Shown: positions 37,740 to 51,204 of the stretch, piece after piece
How positions within the stretch are numbered: the first letter of the stretch is position 1
How the letters are laid out: each line of letters opens with the position of its first letter
Assembly: GCF_910596095.1 (NCBI RefSeq)
Contig: NC_056548.1
Location: 8,085,151 to 8,149,150 of the forward strand
Reading direction: 5' to 3'
Length of the DNA stretch: 64,000 nucleotides
From: Thunnus maccoyii
Lineage: Eukaryota; Chordata; Actinopteri; Scombriformes; Scombridae
The notes under the pieces: generated by a model
The model's input: the letters and a program-made list of their open reading frames with translations, nothing else
What the model was told of the DNA's origin: nothing
Databases searched by the model: none
Program-made: the position numbers and the translations under genes

Positions 37740-40555
37740 GTAAGTCAAGACAAGAGGAGGAGGCAACATAACACATTCAGTTTCATAATATTACAGCATA
37801 AGTGCACAATGATGCACAGAAACTGGTGCAAACTATGCAACAGCAAAAATATGGTGAAGCCTTTTTTTTTTTTTATGACAAGAGTTGTCAACAGCTGGCA
37901 CAGTTAATGCCCGTGTCCATCTGAATGCATTATTTAACAGTGCCCGTTGGGATGTCACAGTTATCAGTGTGTTGACACCATGTGCAACACCTCAGGATGT
38001 TATTTTGGGCAGCCGACTGATAGGAAGGAAGGACAAGAGCTTTCATGATGATATAAATGAGCAGAATATAGTAGCAGCAGTGAAAGTTTATCTTAAAACA
38101 GAACTCAGAAAAGCATCTCTCAAAGCTAAAAAAAACAAAGATAGACAACAACCTAATCTATTTATTGTTCCTGTTAGCAGTTTTTAAGGTACTGGCTATT
38201 CCTCCTGGAGTCAACACATACATGGGCATCTGCTACATGCCACCATCTCCTCACCCATCCCTCTCCAGATAGGAAAATGTCAGGGTGGCATTTTCACACG
38301 CACCACTGACAATAAGCAGGAAAATGACTTTGTAGACACAGTGACAGCTCTGCTAAATATCTTATAACATCTTTTATGTGCTGCTTTTTTTTTTTTTTTT
38401 TTTACACATTTTGCACAGAAAAGTTCACTTTTTGTTTTGCAAATATAAGTGAACTGAAACACAAAAGTGATTTTAGGTGTTTTGGGGTTTTTTGGCATTT
38501 TAAGCCACACTAGCAGAGTGGCTCTTTTTAATTGGAACAACAATGTCAGTAAATTAGCATGCTAACACGCTAAACAAAGATGGTGGAGATAGTAAACATT
38601 ATACCTGCTAAACATCATTGTGTGAGCATGTCGATTAGCATTTAGCTCACAGAGTTGCTAGCATGCCTGTAGTCTTTAAGACTTATTTGACTTTAAACCA
38701 GCTATAATCAATATTTTTTACTATAACATAGAAAATGGCAATGTGTAATGTCAGGTGTCGCTTGAAGTGATTAACCTACAGAGAATTATCGGTGACTCTG
38801 CAGCTCCTTTACAGAGCTTTATAGCGAGTTTCAGCTCATTGTTTAGCTGTCCGGCTGCAACTTTACTGTTTTGGTTCATTCTCACAGCTCTCATAGTGTT
38901 GTTTTTGGCTACAGCAGAGAAAAAGCTCTAAAAATGTTAGCATTTAGCATTTAGCAGCTAAAGAGATATTTCCCTCAGGAGTCGGTAGAGAGCAAAACAG
39001 AGCTAAAAGGAGAGTAAATGTTCAACTTACATTCATCAGGCGGACAGAAACATGACCCCAAATGAATGATAATGTTGCTCCATAACTGCTGGATGTGTAA
39101 ATAAGCGACTGTTTGCTAAAAAGTTTAACATATCAACTTAATAAGTGATAATATGTCAGTTTTGTGTTCACAACTTGTTTCCACTGCCCCCAAGTGGCCA
39201 AAAAAAAAAATCATTTAATGCAGGTTTAAGCTGTGTGCAGGAATTAAGTGTCTCTTGATCATAAGTCTTTCATTTCGATGGAGTTTAGCTGCATCCAACA
39301 AATTGTTTTGTGTTCTGGTCAAAGTCTCCAATGACAGGAGAGATAACCAAATCTGAATTGGTTGTTTCTTTCCTTTGTCTGCCAGCTGACATTATAAAAT
39401 CAACATCTCTCCTTGTCTGTTTCACACAAACTAGGCTATTGTACCACAGCGTCTGAATATTTTCTGGTAAAGAACAAAGACCTACTTTTCTGTAGACACC
39501 CCAGACACCCTTAAAGAGTGACATCTATCCCTATCAATAGTCTGGTGATATACTGGCCTGTTTTGGCGTCTCCCCTGAGAGTTGAAACAATATTATGGCC
39601 TCAATACGAAACACGGCAAAGACTAATTTTCATTTGAAGTTGTCATTCATGCCCTTGTAGTAAATCTCTGCCCTATTTTTTTTATTTTGGTTAGTGAGAT
39701 TGAACATAATTCTCTCTTACAGTCTCTTATAAAGACATGATTCAGTTTTAAACCTGAAATATAATACTAAATGCTCTGTCTGTGACTGCAGGATATTGCA
39801 TGAAAGTTGGCATATGGCTTCCACAGAAGGGCACCAGATTAGAGTATTTTAGCCTCCCAAGCATATCAATACACTGAGCCCACAAGTCTGTTGGGAGGAA
39901 GTAATCCAAAAATCCCTCCAGTTGGTGTAAACAAGCTCTGGAGTCTTGCAGAGGTGCTGTTACTTCGTATTTCTTATTACCTCTGAAATAAATCTTTCTT
40001 CAGTATTTCTGCTCTTTGAAACAAAACCATAATGAAATGATCAGTATTTTCCAGTCAAATTATGTCAAATTTCATTTTTACAAAGAAGAAGAATCCAAAA
40101 TGTTGACGTCTTTAAAAACTGACGCTAATAACAACACAATACTGTGTTATTGAAACTGTTTTTTGCGTCCCACCCTGGTTTAAGTCTAAACACTACGACC
40201 CTATAAGGTGATTCACTCCTCAAGAGTGAGAACAACCAGGATCCCTCAGCTGCACTGACTGTAAAACATGTTTATGTTACGCTGTTAATACTGCGCAGTC
40301 TGCTGCAAGTTGAGCTCGTAAATCCTCTTCAGATTGCCGTTTGGTTTGGAGGTTCGAAATTTTCCAGCTCGGTTCAGAGGAAATGTTTCAGTCCTAAAAA
40401 AATGTGGAAATTTGGTAGATCTTCACTTAAACTTGGATTTTAAAACAGTTTCCAGTAAGTCTCAAAGTGACAGAGAATAAAATCCAAGTCCCGTATTAAT
40501 TCCCATACTTTACATGTAGACAGCTCATATTCCTTTAGTGCTCTGAGTATTAGAT
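37740..40555. other. Intergenic DNA, no gene seen
   Basis: AT-rich spacer with a T-rich run at about 38385-38403. The 100-codon frame at 37885-38187 shows no recognisable domain or splice context. Confidence 0.5.
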
Positions 40556-40700
40556 CAGTCAATCAATCAATCAAATTTTATTCCTATTGCACCTTTCATA
40601 CAGGTTAGTGCAGTTAAAAGTGCTTCACAGATGACTAAGAAGCCGATAATAAGACAGAACAAACGTAAACAGTAAAACAATGAACACAAGAAATAATGAA
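40556..40700 (+). repeat. 'tcaatcaatcaaattttatt' dispersed repeat
   Basis: Begins with tandem TCAA units and the 'ttttattcctattgcacctttcatac' block, with 'aaagtgcttcacag' further on. A related block lies at 59125-59190 ('gtttatttgtatagcacatt'). It is probably a retroelement 3' end. The minus-strand ORF over 40567-40881 is low-complexity Phe/Leu/Tyr. Confidence 0.5.
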
Positions 40701-40943
40701 AATGTAATAAAAAGCAATAAAATAGATTAAAATAATAATAGAATAAAAGAAAAACTAGACAAAATAGATTAAAAAAGTAATGACAAATAGAATCGATAAG
40801 GGAAAAAAATATTTGAAACACAAACACAATAAAATAAATGATCAAATAAAACAGATAATGTCCATAAAACATTCTAATCAAAAGCAGGTTAAAGAGGCTA
40901 AAAGCTCTCTTACTGTAAATCTGCTTTATTTATTTTAGTGCAA

Positions 40944-41285
40944 CAATGCTAAAGCGATTAATTAGTCGTTTAATCAATTAGTCACTCAACAGTAAACATT
41001 TTTAACAGCAGTTTTTGGTGACTGTTTAATATTTTAAGTCATTTATCAAACAAAAATTTGACAATTTCCTGCTTTTGTAGCCTTAATAGTGATGTAAAGG
41101 TAATATTTTGGGAGTTTAGACTGGTGGTTAGACAAAATAAATAATTTGTAAATGTCTCCTTTGGGGTCTGAGAACATGTGATTTTTCATTATTTTCTGAT
41201 ATTTTATAGATTAAACCGTTAACTAATTAATCAAGAATGTCAAATGGCTAATTGATCATGAAAGTAATTATCATTTGCAGCCCTA
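40944..41285 (-). mobile_element. hAT-type MITE copy (family A), minus orientation
   Basis: Ends ATTTGCAGCCCTA, the reverse of the family's TAGGGCTGCAA start. It is flanked by TAGTGCAA (40936-40943) and AAGTGCAA (41286-41293), a 7/8 target duplication. Confidence 0.75.
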
Positions 41286-41293
41286 AAGTGCAA

Positions 41294-43674
41294 ACACATT
41301 ACTGTCCAAATATTAATCACATTAAATCGATATGTTATTGACCTCAGGTGGCTTTTGTAGTGTTGAAGGAAATATTCAAACTTGCATCACTGCATCCGGA
41401 AACTACTATAAAGCTGCCACTAAAGAAAACAGAAGAAGAAAAAAGTAAATAAAATGTCAGGTTTGGCTGATACATTTGTTTACGACCCCTCAGCACAGGA
41501 ACTGTAACTGCTGAGGTTTTAATTGATGAAGCTCATGCAGGATTCGGGGCCCAGCGAGCAGGTGTGCCACCGTGGAGCATCAATATTCAAGCTCAGCTCC
41601 AGCACCTCGCTGAGATCAGTCTTAACCTCACACTGCGTCATACCACAGCGCATACAGACGGACGACGGAGGGGGGGCGCAGGGAGGATTGATCACACAGC
41701 AAGGATGACGCTGTTTCAGAGCGCCCGCAGCTTGTTCCATTTAATCAAAGAGGTTTTTAAAAGACAGAGGAGCATCTGAGGACAGGAAACCAAAACTGTC
41801 CAAATTATACCCTCTTATATTAAAAATTTGAAGTGGAAACTACAGACCAATGTTTAAAGTGTGCTGTTCTGGCAGTTAGAATACAAAAAAAGTGGTTTAT
41901 TTTAGCATTTTGTGCAAACAATCAATAGATCAAGATGTCAGTTAAACTGTTGCTGTTCATAATCATTCTCAGCAGGGTTTGAGTTTATCTTCACAGTGGG
42001 ACAAAAGTAATAAAAGTATACTCAAAGATGTCAGTATCCATAAAATAAAATAAAAAATATGTGATTGTTTTTTTTAGTTTGATGCAAGAAAATTAAAACA
42101 AATTGCAGATGGTGTTTGGACAGTTCAGGGAAGAACTACTGAACATTTTGATTAACTTTACAAAATCATCCTGACGTCCTGTATCATTCCTGTTAGTACA
42201 AAATGGCAAATTACATTAATTTCTTGTATACCGATTGCAAAAACAGTAAACAATGAAAATTATAGTGTGTACTATATATCATAATAGTATAGAGTGTGAA
42301 TTTGTGGCACAGCTTGTGACGTCCGAGCACTACTGACAATTATAAATGTGGAAATTCACTAATTAATCCTTATATAATTATGAATTATTTATTTTCATAT
42401 TAAGATGTTTTTCTTAATCTGTCTCACAATGATCCACAATTTATTTGATTTCTTCCAGCTGTTAATAGTTCCTCTACGTCTCCAGTGAAAAGATTTTGTC
42501 CAGTGTTGTTTGGAGTTTAGTTCAGCATTGAGACTCAGGTTAACGTTTTTGTCCGTCTGCTAACTGAGACGCGGCTTTCACTTTCACTTTAATGATTTTG
42601 ATCTTTAGAATAAACTGAGACATCAAATAATGGTTGGTTTAATGCTGATGGCTGATGAAAATTTTATGTTAGCCAAACCACGGATCAACATGGAGTTACA
42701 TTTTAAAAAATATTTAGAAAAAATTGTGAAAATACCCAGAGTTTATTTTTCATTTTGTTTTATAAACACACTGTAAAACTTTACTGATGAGTGTACAAGT
42801 ACTGCAAAGTGTGTATCACTCACACGGACACCTTGTCTTTAACTTTAATGTTAATTATTTTATTGTACTGTGTTTTCATGTCACTATTCTATTTACCTGT
42901 AATGTGTATTTCCTTGTTGTAAACTGAGACTTATTTATCTTCAGCTTACAATGAAAGCCTTTACATGTTAGCTATGGAACATGTAAATATTAAATAGCAA
43001 AACACACCAAGCTATGTGTAGATTTTAAAGTCGAGATTAAATGAAAAATGCCTTTTGAACCCTTTTAGATCACATCCCCGGTCATATTGTGCACTTATTT
43101 CACAATATAGGCCAAAAAAAAACAATTTCTTTGTATTCTTATATCAAAATCCAATCATGTTTTCTTCCTGTAAAACAAAATATGACGTGTGCTTATGTTT
43201 TTTCAACGTTCAAATCAAATTCCTCAGAACATTATGTCCCGTCTGTCTGTCCTGTTTCACTCAGAAATACATCACGATACGGAAATTACTGTCGAAATGC
43301 CGTTTCATCTGAACTTTAATAAAGATTACCAGACATTCATTATAATAATAAACATATAAATAAAACTTTATTGAACATCTGCAGCCTTAGAGGTGAGATG
43401 TCTTTGTGTCAGGGACAAACTACATCAATTTATTGATTTATCGTCCTTGTGACACTGTGACGGAAAAGTGTCGATAATTATGCGGAATAAAGAAAACCAC
43501 AACTATCCATGCAGAATTAGAGTTTTTATTTCAGAAACCAGTAATATTACTTATCAGTTTATCTATTTTAAATATAGTGCTGGACAAAGCAGTGCCCCCT
43601 CGCTCTCCACCCACCTTCTCCCCCTCCCCCTCACTGTCATGGGCTGCCTAGCAACTGACACCATAAATAATATG

Positions 43675-43676
<2 letters not shown>
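41294..43676. other. Intergenic or gng2 intronic DNA, no gene seen
   Basis: AT-rich sequence with no recognised frame or RNA gene. If 37664-37739 is a gng2 exon, this is part of a gng2 intron. Confidence 0.5.

Positions 43677-43739
<63 letters not shown>
43677..43739. repeat. (TG)n microsatellite
   Basis: About 31 TG units, 183 bp upstream of the gng2 ATG. Confidence 0.97.
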
Positions 43740-43740
<1 letters not shown>

Positions 43741-43877
43741 CACAGGCATGTGATAATAAACAGGGTATCTGTTACTAGCACTCCTCTTTGCATGCCTGCT
43801 ATATCATAGTGCTCGTCTTCATCGGCGGCTCTCAGTGGGTGAGCTACAATGTTTGAATCTTTTTCGCCTCCACACAG

Positions 43878-45930
<2,053 letters not shown>

Positions 45931-46178
45931 ACGCGGCGTGGCCCTTCAGCAGTCTGCTCAGTGTGGGACTTTGAACGCGGACGTTCAAAAATACGTAGAA
46001 ATCTTCTAGTAGGAGGGCACGGCGATTATTGCCCCTCCCCCCTTTTCTCGAATGGCACCTTAAGAGTGCAAAAATTTAAAACCACAGAGTTAACGTGTAA
46101 CCATTTAAGGGGTTGTGATTGCTTTTTGAAGGGGTGTGCAGCATGTTGAAGGGGTCTGTGCTTTTAGATAACACAAAA

Positions 46179-46210
<32 letters not shown>

Positions 46211-47480
46211 ATGGAGTGTGATGATAACCCAGAGACGTGTCGGGCAACCAGTCAACCTACCAAGTCTTCAGGTTGTGATGTGTACAAAACAAACAAACAA
46301 ACAAACAAAAAAATAGATAAAATGAGAATAAAAATATTTTGTGGTTCTTTTTTGAACTTCCAGATGTTCTGTTAAATGGTTTGTGAGGTGGGTCGAGCTC
46401 CGTAGGACAGCAAACAAAAATACGCCTACCACTAGACGCCACCTGATTATCGGAATGTTTTTTTTTAAGTTGTGGTTTATTTTATGTTCATTTCAATTGT
46501 ACCTATCACCTAGATATCTTTCTATAACTGTATGTGATAACTGAAACAGCTCTGTTCATTTTTTTTTTTTTTTTTTACAGGTTAGTGAAAGCTTTTTTAA
46601 ATGGGATGTTTGAAACATTCGATTCTGTGATTCTCTTTACAAATACCTTTCTGAAAAAAAAAAATCAAGTCTCTGTGTATCAACATCTATCTGGCAAATG
46701 TGATACAGTTTGTCTCCTTCCGATACAAACCCTCTTTCTACTATTTGTATAAAATGACTAGCAAGTAAACTGTGCTGTGCTGTGAGATCTGAATGTTTGT
46801 GTTTGTATCATTAATTATTGCATGAAATGGACAAACAGTTCTTCTCTATTACCTTTCATGTGGAGATTGTATGAAACGGGAGCAACTTCCATCTGGAAAA
46901 TGCCCAAAAAATATTAAAATAATAATGATTCAATACGGACTCAACAAGGACATCTGTCAAATACAAATAATACTTTATAATATGGATTTCTGCTGCTGTG
47001 GCACTTTCAGATTGGTTCAGATATTTCCTATGTTTATATTTACTTTCATGAAAACAAAAAAAGTTTTAATCTCTATAAATCTTGAGATATTTTTTGTAGT
47101 TTTTCTTAAATTTGGAAGAAAAATAAACTCAAAATGTATGATAGTATCACATAAATATTCTATATCTTGCATGTTCCAACACAGTTTGAAGCTGTGATAC
47201 TTACAATGAAAGAAAGAAATATTCAAACTTTTTTTTTTTTTTAAATCCTTGTAATTCCCCCTTAACAAACAGTATTTGGTATCCTTAAAAACTCTGAGAT
47301 TTCCTCTACGGTTTAGAATAAAGTTTTCTGGCTTTAAACAATTCTTGGCCACACAGCATGTGTTTGTAGAAAATGATCTAGAAAGGTTTAATCATCAGAC
47401 GCAGGAAATAATGTGACCTCTACAGGCATTTAAACTGTAGTTTTTTTTGTATGACAGACGTTTATCTGACTTTTTATCTC
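45931..47480 (+). other. gng2: Probable gng2 3' UTR and flank
   Basis: Follows the gng2 stop codon with no convincing splice site. It contains a (GAT)n tract at 46180-46211. AATAAA occurs at 46327-46332 and 47317-47322; either could end the transcript. The real 3' end cannot be fixed from sequence. Confidence 0.45.
46180..46211. repeat. (GAT)n microsatellite
   Basis: About ten GAT units in the presumed gng2 3' UTR. Confidence 0.95.
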
Positions 47481-47780
47481 AGTGGTAGGCAAGTAGCGGT
47501 CTGTGGGCCAAATCTGGTCCTCCAGCAAAAACATTTGGCCCCTGAAGAAAGCTGAAGTTTTTTTACTTCCATAGTTTACATCAAAACTTTTGTTATTTTT
47601 CACAAATCAACTATGAGTAGACAGCAAATCTATTACATTTGTAGTCTAGCGGTGCAACACAGGAGACATTTTCATATATCAGTCATTTCTGCCATTTTTT
47701 TTATTAATATAAGCTAATTCTGTTGTTCCTCACCTAGCAACGGGAAAATGACATTTGCTGTTGGATACAGTCCTAAAAGA
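47481..47780 (+). mobile_element. hAT-like element fragment
   Basis: Starts with CAGTGGTAGGCAAGTAGCGG followed by 'ctgtgggccaaatctggtcc', a terminus style shared by non-autonomous hAT elements. The right end was not located, so coordinates are approximate. Confidence 0.4.
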
Positions 47781-48179
47781 AACAGTTTCATCAATCAATT
47801 ATTTTCTGAAAATAATTAATAGAAATTAAAAAAAAAAACATGCTGCCGAGTTAAAAAATGCTACCACAGCGCAACACGATAGCAGAGTATTTTTCTTTAA
47901 AACTGGTTGAATGACTTTACTAAAATAAAAGTGCAATAAATAGTTACGTTTAACCCAGTAAAAAATAATCTTTTTTGAACTTATTTATCAGTGGTAAGGA
48001 CTCCTTGTGGTGGTTTTCTTATACATAACACACACTGCACGCCATTATAATCTTATTTCTACATTCTGCAGCAAAACCAGTGTGTACATGCAGATATTTA
48101 CACACTTACAGCTATAAAAACCACAGTGAGTTTTTTTTTAAAGATATTGTCCACCATCATCCACATATAGACCGCTACG

Positions 48180-48387
48180 TGGCTCATCTCGACAGAGGAC
48201 CGGCTTCAGTTACAGGACATTAACGTTTGGCGGTCGCCGAGGGCGCCATCTTGTCTGGGGGACGTTGGGCCCTCAAAGGAAAATAAATAAATAAATAAAA
48301 TGAAAATAATGAAAAGGTCCAAACCTTCAGACACGTAAGGAAGAACAGGGAGAAAATTGGAGGAGGAAAATAAAGCCTAATATCGAG
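48180..48387 (+). promoter_or_regulatory. CpG-containing promoter-like segment with YY1-type motif
   Basis: A local CpG-rich patch (about 48180-48275) in AT-rich DNA. On the minus strand it contains CAAGATGGCGCC, matching the YY1 consensus typical of promoters. It ends in CGAG|GTATGT, a good splice donor after 48387. No long frame starts here. It may be the start of an unassigned transcript or an alternative dusp23 first exon. Confidence 0.35.
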
Positions 48388-49153
48388 GTATGTCGTGTTA
48401 TATTAACTTTAAAATGCCGTTTTGTGTGTAACCTTAGACGTTTCATTTGTAGCAGCTAACTAGCTAAGTAGCATTAAAGCTAATGCTAGATAATGATGCT
48501 ACGATAGCTGCTAGCTAGACTCAGATAACGTTACATATTGAAGGATATGAGACTGAATGACAGGCTAGTAGCGAGCTATCTGGACAACTGCTCCTTCCTA
48601 CAATGTAAGGCATTGTGCGTAAATTTCACCGACCAATATCAGTGATAATGTCTAACGCCATATCTATAAAAACATAGATTTCTGCACTGGGTTGCATCAG
48701 CTATGTGTAAACTGGCATGAGACACTTGGCATCATAGCACATTGTAGTAAGCTGGATCTATATTGAAATATCATATCAATAAATTAGGTCTATACTGGAT
48801 TACTGTGTTGTAAAATGGCAGCAATTAATGAAAAAATGATGCTATGTGGCAGAAAAAACTTGTGTTTTACCCATCAGTATGGCACCTTAGGGTCATGTGT
48901 GTAAATATTTAGTTGGTACCCAGAGTTATGTTGTAACTTATCTCAGTGGTGTAGTTTTATTTTAGTAATAAAACTTACAACTTAGTAATAATTTACATTA
49001 TAACTAGTCTAAGTTTGGATTTACACACAGCTGGTGCAACAGGCAGCAATTATTTGTCCTGCTCTGCAGCTACATGTTTTTCCTTGTAATAGGCTAATAT
49101 CTACTCTATAATTGTCTAGATGCACACAGGAAATATCTATATAATATTTGCAG

Positions 49154-49214
49154 AAGCCTCCAGCTGCTGGAGAAGTTACATCTGATCTCCCATCTACACC
49201 ACCCTCTGAAGCAG
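49154..49214 (+). other. Exon-like segment, unassigned
   Basis: Flanked by ATATTTGCAG and GCAG|GTAAGT, both strong signals. Open in phase 0 as KPPAAGEVTSDLPSTPPSEA, ending with one extra base. The Pro/Ser/Thr-rich product is not recognised. Two downstream segments, 49412-49458 and 49573-49604, have matching phases and splice signals. There is no in-frame ATG upstream in 48180-48387, so a protein is not established. Confidence 0.3.
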
Positions 49215-49764
49215 GTAAGTCCAGCCAGATACGATATTTGTGTTCTCTGTGTAATTTTATTATTATTGAATGTTACAGTTACACCTTGTTACTAATTAAA
49301 TGTAAGTCTTAGTCAAATTAAATTAAGTTTATTTGTGCAGTGCTACTTTATATGCAGTAGCATGACATAAAGGACTTAATGCGGTGGTGTAACAGTATGG
49401 ATGTACTGCAGCCAGCACTATATCAAGCACTCCAGCTACCTCCAGTGAAACACAGCTGGTAATATTTAACAATTTATTCATAAGTGGGTGGTGATGAGGA
49501 AGTACTGGTGGGGTAATGTGGTGGTTAAAATGGTGGTGTGTGTCTGTGTCTGTGTCTGTGTCTGTGTAACAGATAAGAAGAGGAAACTACATCTACATTT
49601 GGCAGTAAGAGACTTCAGGGTCATAATGTATATTATGGGATAAAATAAGAAAGTAACCATTGTGTTTTTAGTTAATTGATAAGTATTGTTAATTCTACAC
49701 AGAATAAACCCACAATAATAATGAGTGTAAGCATAATACAACGTATACAACATTTATGATTATG

Positions 49765-49769
49765 AAAAA
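49765..49769 (-). terminator. Pol III terminator of tRNA-Leu
   Basis: TTTTT on the minus strand, 6 nt past the tRNA 3' end. Confidence 0.8.
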
Positions 49770-49775
49770 GGTTGA

Positions 49776-49858
49776 TGTCAGAAGTGGGATTCGAACCCAC
49801 GCCTCCAGGGGAGACTGCGACCTGAACGCAGCGCCTTAGACCGCTCGGCCATCCTGAC
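49776..49858 (-). tRNA. tRNA-Leu (anticodon CAG)
   Basis: An 83-nt sequence reading GTCAGGATGGCCGAGCGGTC at its 5' end on the minus strand. It has the Leu-type long variable arm and the B-box GGTTCGAATCC. The acceptor stem GTCAGGA pairs with TTCTGAC (one G-T), with A as discriminator. The anticodon loop reads TTCAGGT, so the anticodon is CAG, decoding CUG. There is no intron. Five T (49765-49769 complement) just downstream provide a Pol III terminator. The A-box is TGGCCGAGCGG. All features fit a functional vertebrate tRNA-Leu gene. The ORF across it is a shadow. Confidence 0.97.
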
Positions 49859-50008
49859 GTAAGCATATTGTAAACCAGGCTACCTTATAAAGGTTACTAT
49901 CACATCATGGTGGTTAACTGTTGTGGCAGTTATAACAACTTAAATATATATGCATATATGTTTGTATCATAGCAGAATAAAATGTCCACTCTCAAATAGA
50001 CAGACAAG

Positions 50009-50501
50009 GTCGTGTCTAAATGGTAACCCTAGATTTGCGAAACTCTCGCACATGCGCACTTGATTCAGCACAGTAGCGGTTAAGGAGCTGCTTCAAAATA
50101 TTCTTGTCTCTATCAGCAGTTATCGGCAAGACAGCATCATTTGTCCAACCACTGTTAAAAACAATCATGTTTTATGATGTGAAATCGCTGTGGTTAGGGT
50201 CTGGTTAGCTTTAGGCACTTGGTTAGGGTTAGGGAATAGTTATGGTTTGGTTTAAGATGATCACTTGAAACGTGATGTGGGTTCAAGTTACTGCATCCTT
50301 AAAGTTTGGCAACCTTTGTCGTCATAGCAACAATAAATACCAAGACAATCATAGTTGTGGATTTTTAAAAAACTGTCCAAACTCGCGGTCGGAAGCGGGA
50401 AGCGAACTACAGTCTTCTGGAGCAAGTTACGAGCTAACCAGCCACCCAACCCAAATCTCGCGAGAGTTTCACAAATCTAGGGTTACCACCTAGACACAAC
50501 C
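50009..50501. mobile_element. Non-autonomous DNA element with about 40-bp terminal inverted repeats
   Basis: The left end (from 50009: GTCGTGTCTAAATGGTAACC, then CTAGATTTGCGAAACTCTCG) matches the reverse complement of the right end (GTTGTGTCTAGGTGGTAACC, then CTAGATTTGTGAAACTCTCG) with few differences. The interior includes several GGTTAGGG-like words. No transposase. Target duplication unclear. It lies just upstream of the probable dusp23 first exon. Confidence 0.8.
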
Positions 50502-50519
50502 GAATTTTCCTCGACTGTT

Positions 50520-50772
50520 CTCAGATCAGTAGTAGTACGTGGTAGTGGGACGTTAGTTCATTTTGCATTTTCAACAATGATTTATAATGACAGCTGGCAG
50601 GGTCGCAGCACTGCCACAGACTGAGGTAACGCTAGTTAGTTAGTTACCGACGGTCCGGCTCATTCAAACCTGGTAGCGGACAGTAAATGCCGCTTGTCCG
50701 TCCTGTTAGGTAACAGTAAGTAGCACCAGCTTGCAGACAAGCGGAACATTCACCTCACATAAAGAAAAACCG
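50520..50772 (+). promoter_or_regulatory. dusp23: Probable dusp23 promoter and noncoding first exon
   Basis: A CpG-containing unique region with two plausible donors, GAG|GTAACG after 50625 and CCG|GTAAGT after 50772. dusp23 coding exon 1 begins at an acceptor (53302), so a noncoding first exon is required and this is the nearest good candidate. Assignment is inferred. Confidence 0.4.
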
Positions 50773-51204
50773 GTAAGTTTGCAGACAGTTTACCGGTGAG
50801 AGGGAGCATTCGTAACGGCAGTGCTCGTTAAATACACGGTCAATGATTCGCTCGAGTTAAGCGAAAAGCTAACGTCGGCGTCATATTCATGGTAATGTTT
50901 GATTTAGCGATCTAACGTACCGAACTGCGAGGTAATTAGCTTAGTTGACACATTAGGTGGAGTCTGGAGAGGCCTGCAGTGTGTTTGATTATGTTGAAAT
51001 ATGTACAGTTAATCCCCCGTTAAGACACTGAACTAGTCTAGCCAGTAACTTATGCTAACAATTAGACACTCCTACAGTGAATGTTTACCTTTCTCACGGG
51101 CTCTTAAACTGTTTGACATGTGTTATTCAACATGTTAAACATGTTCATTAATAATGCCAAAGCTAGAGTGTGATACCTGTCCACAGCTGTTTCAATTTTG
51201 TGCA

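Noticed and set aside
37885..38187. 100-codon plus-strand ORF in the frmd6-gng2 spacer
   Set aside because: No recognisable domain, no splice context, and ends in Lys-rich low-complexity sequence.
40567..40881. 104-codon minus-strand Phe/Leu/Tyr-rich ORF resembling a membrane protein
   Set aside because: It comes from A-rich repeat sequence. The hydrophobicity is a result of base composition.
43468..43809. 113-codon ORF upstream of gng2
   Set aside because: It crosses the TG microsatellite (Val-Cys repeat) and has no family features.
49672..49866. 64-codon minus-strand ORF (MLTSGWPSGLRR...)
   Set aside because: It is the usual spurious ORF made by a tRNA-Leu gene.
50200..50240. GGTTAGGG words resembling telomere repeat
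   Set aside because: Only a few imperfect copies, and they lie inside the inverted-repeat element. It is not a telomeric tract.
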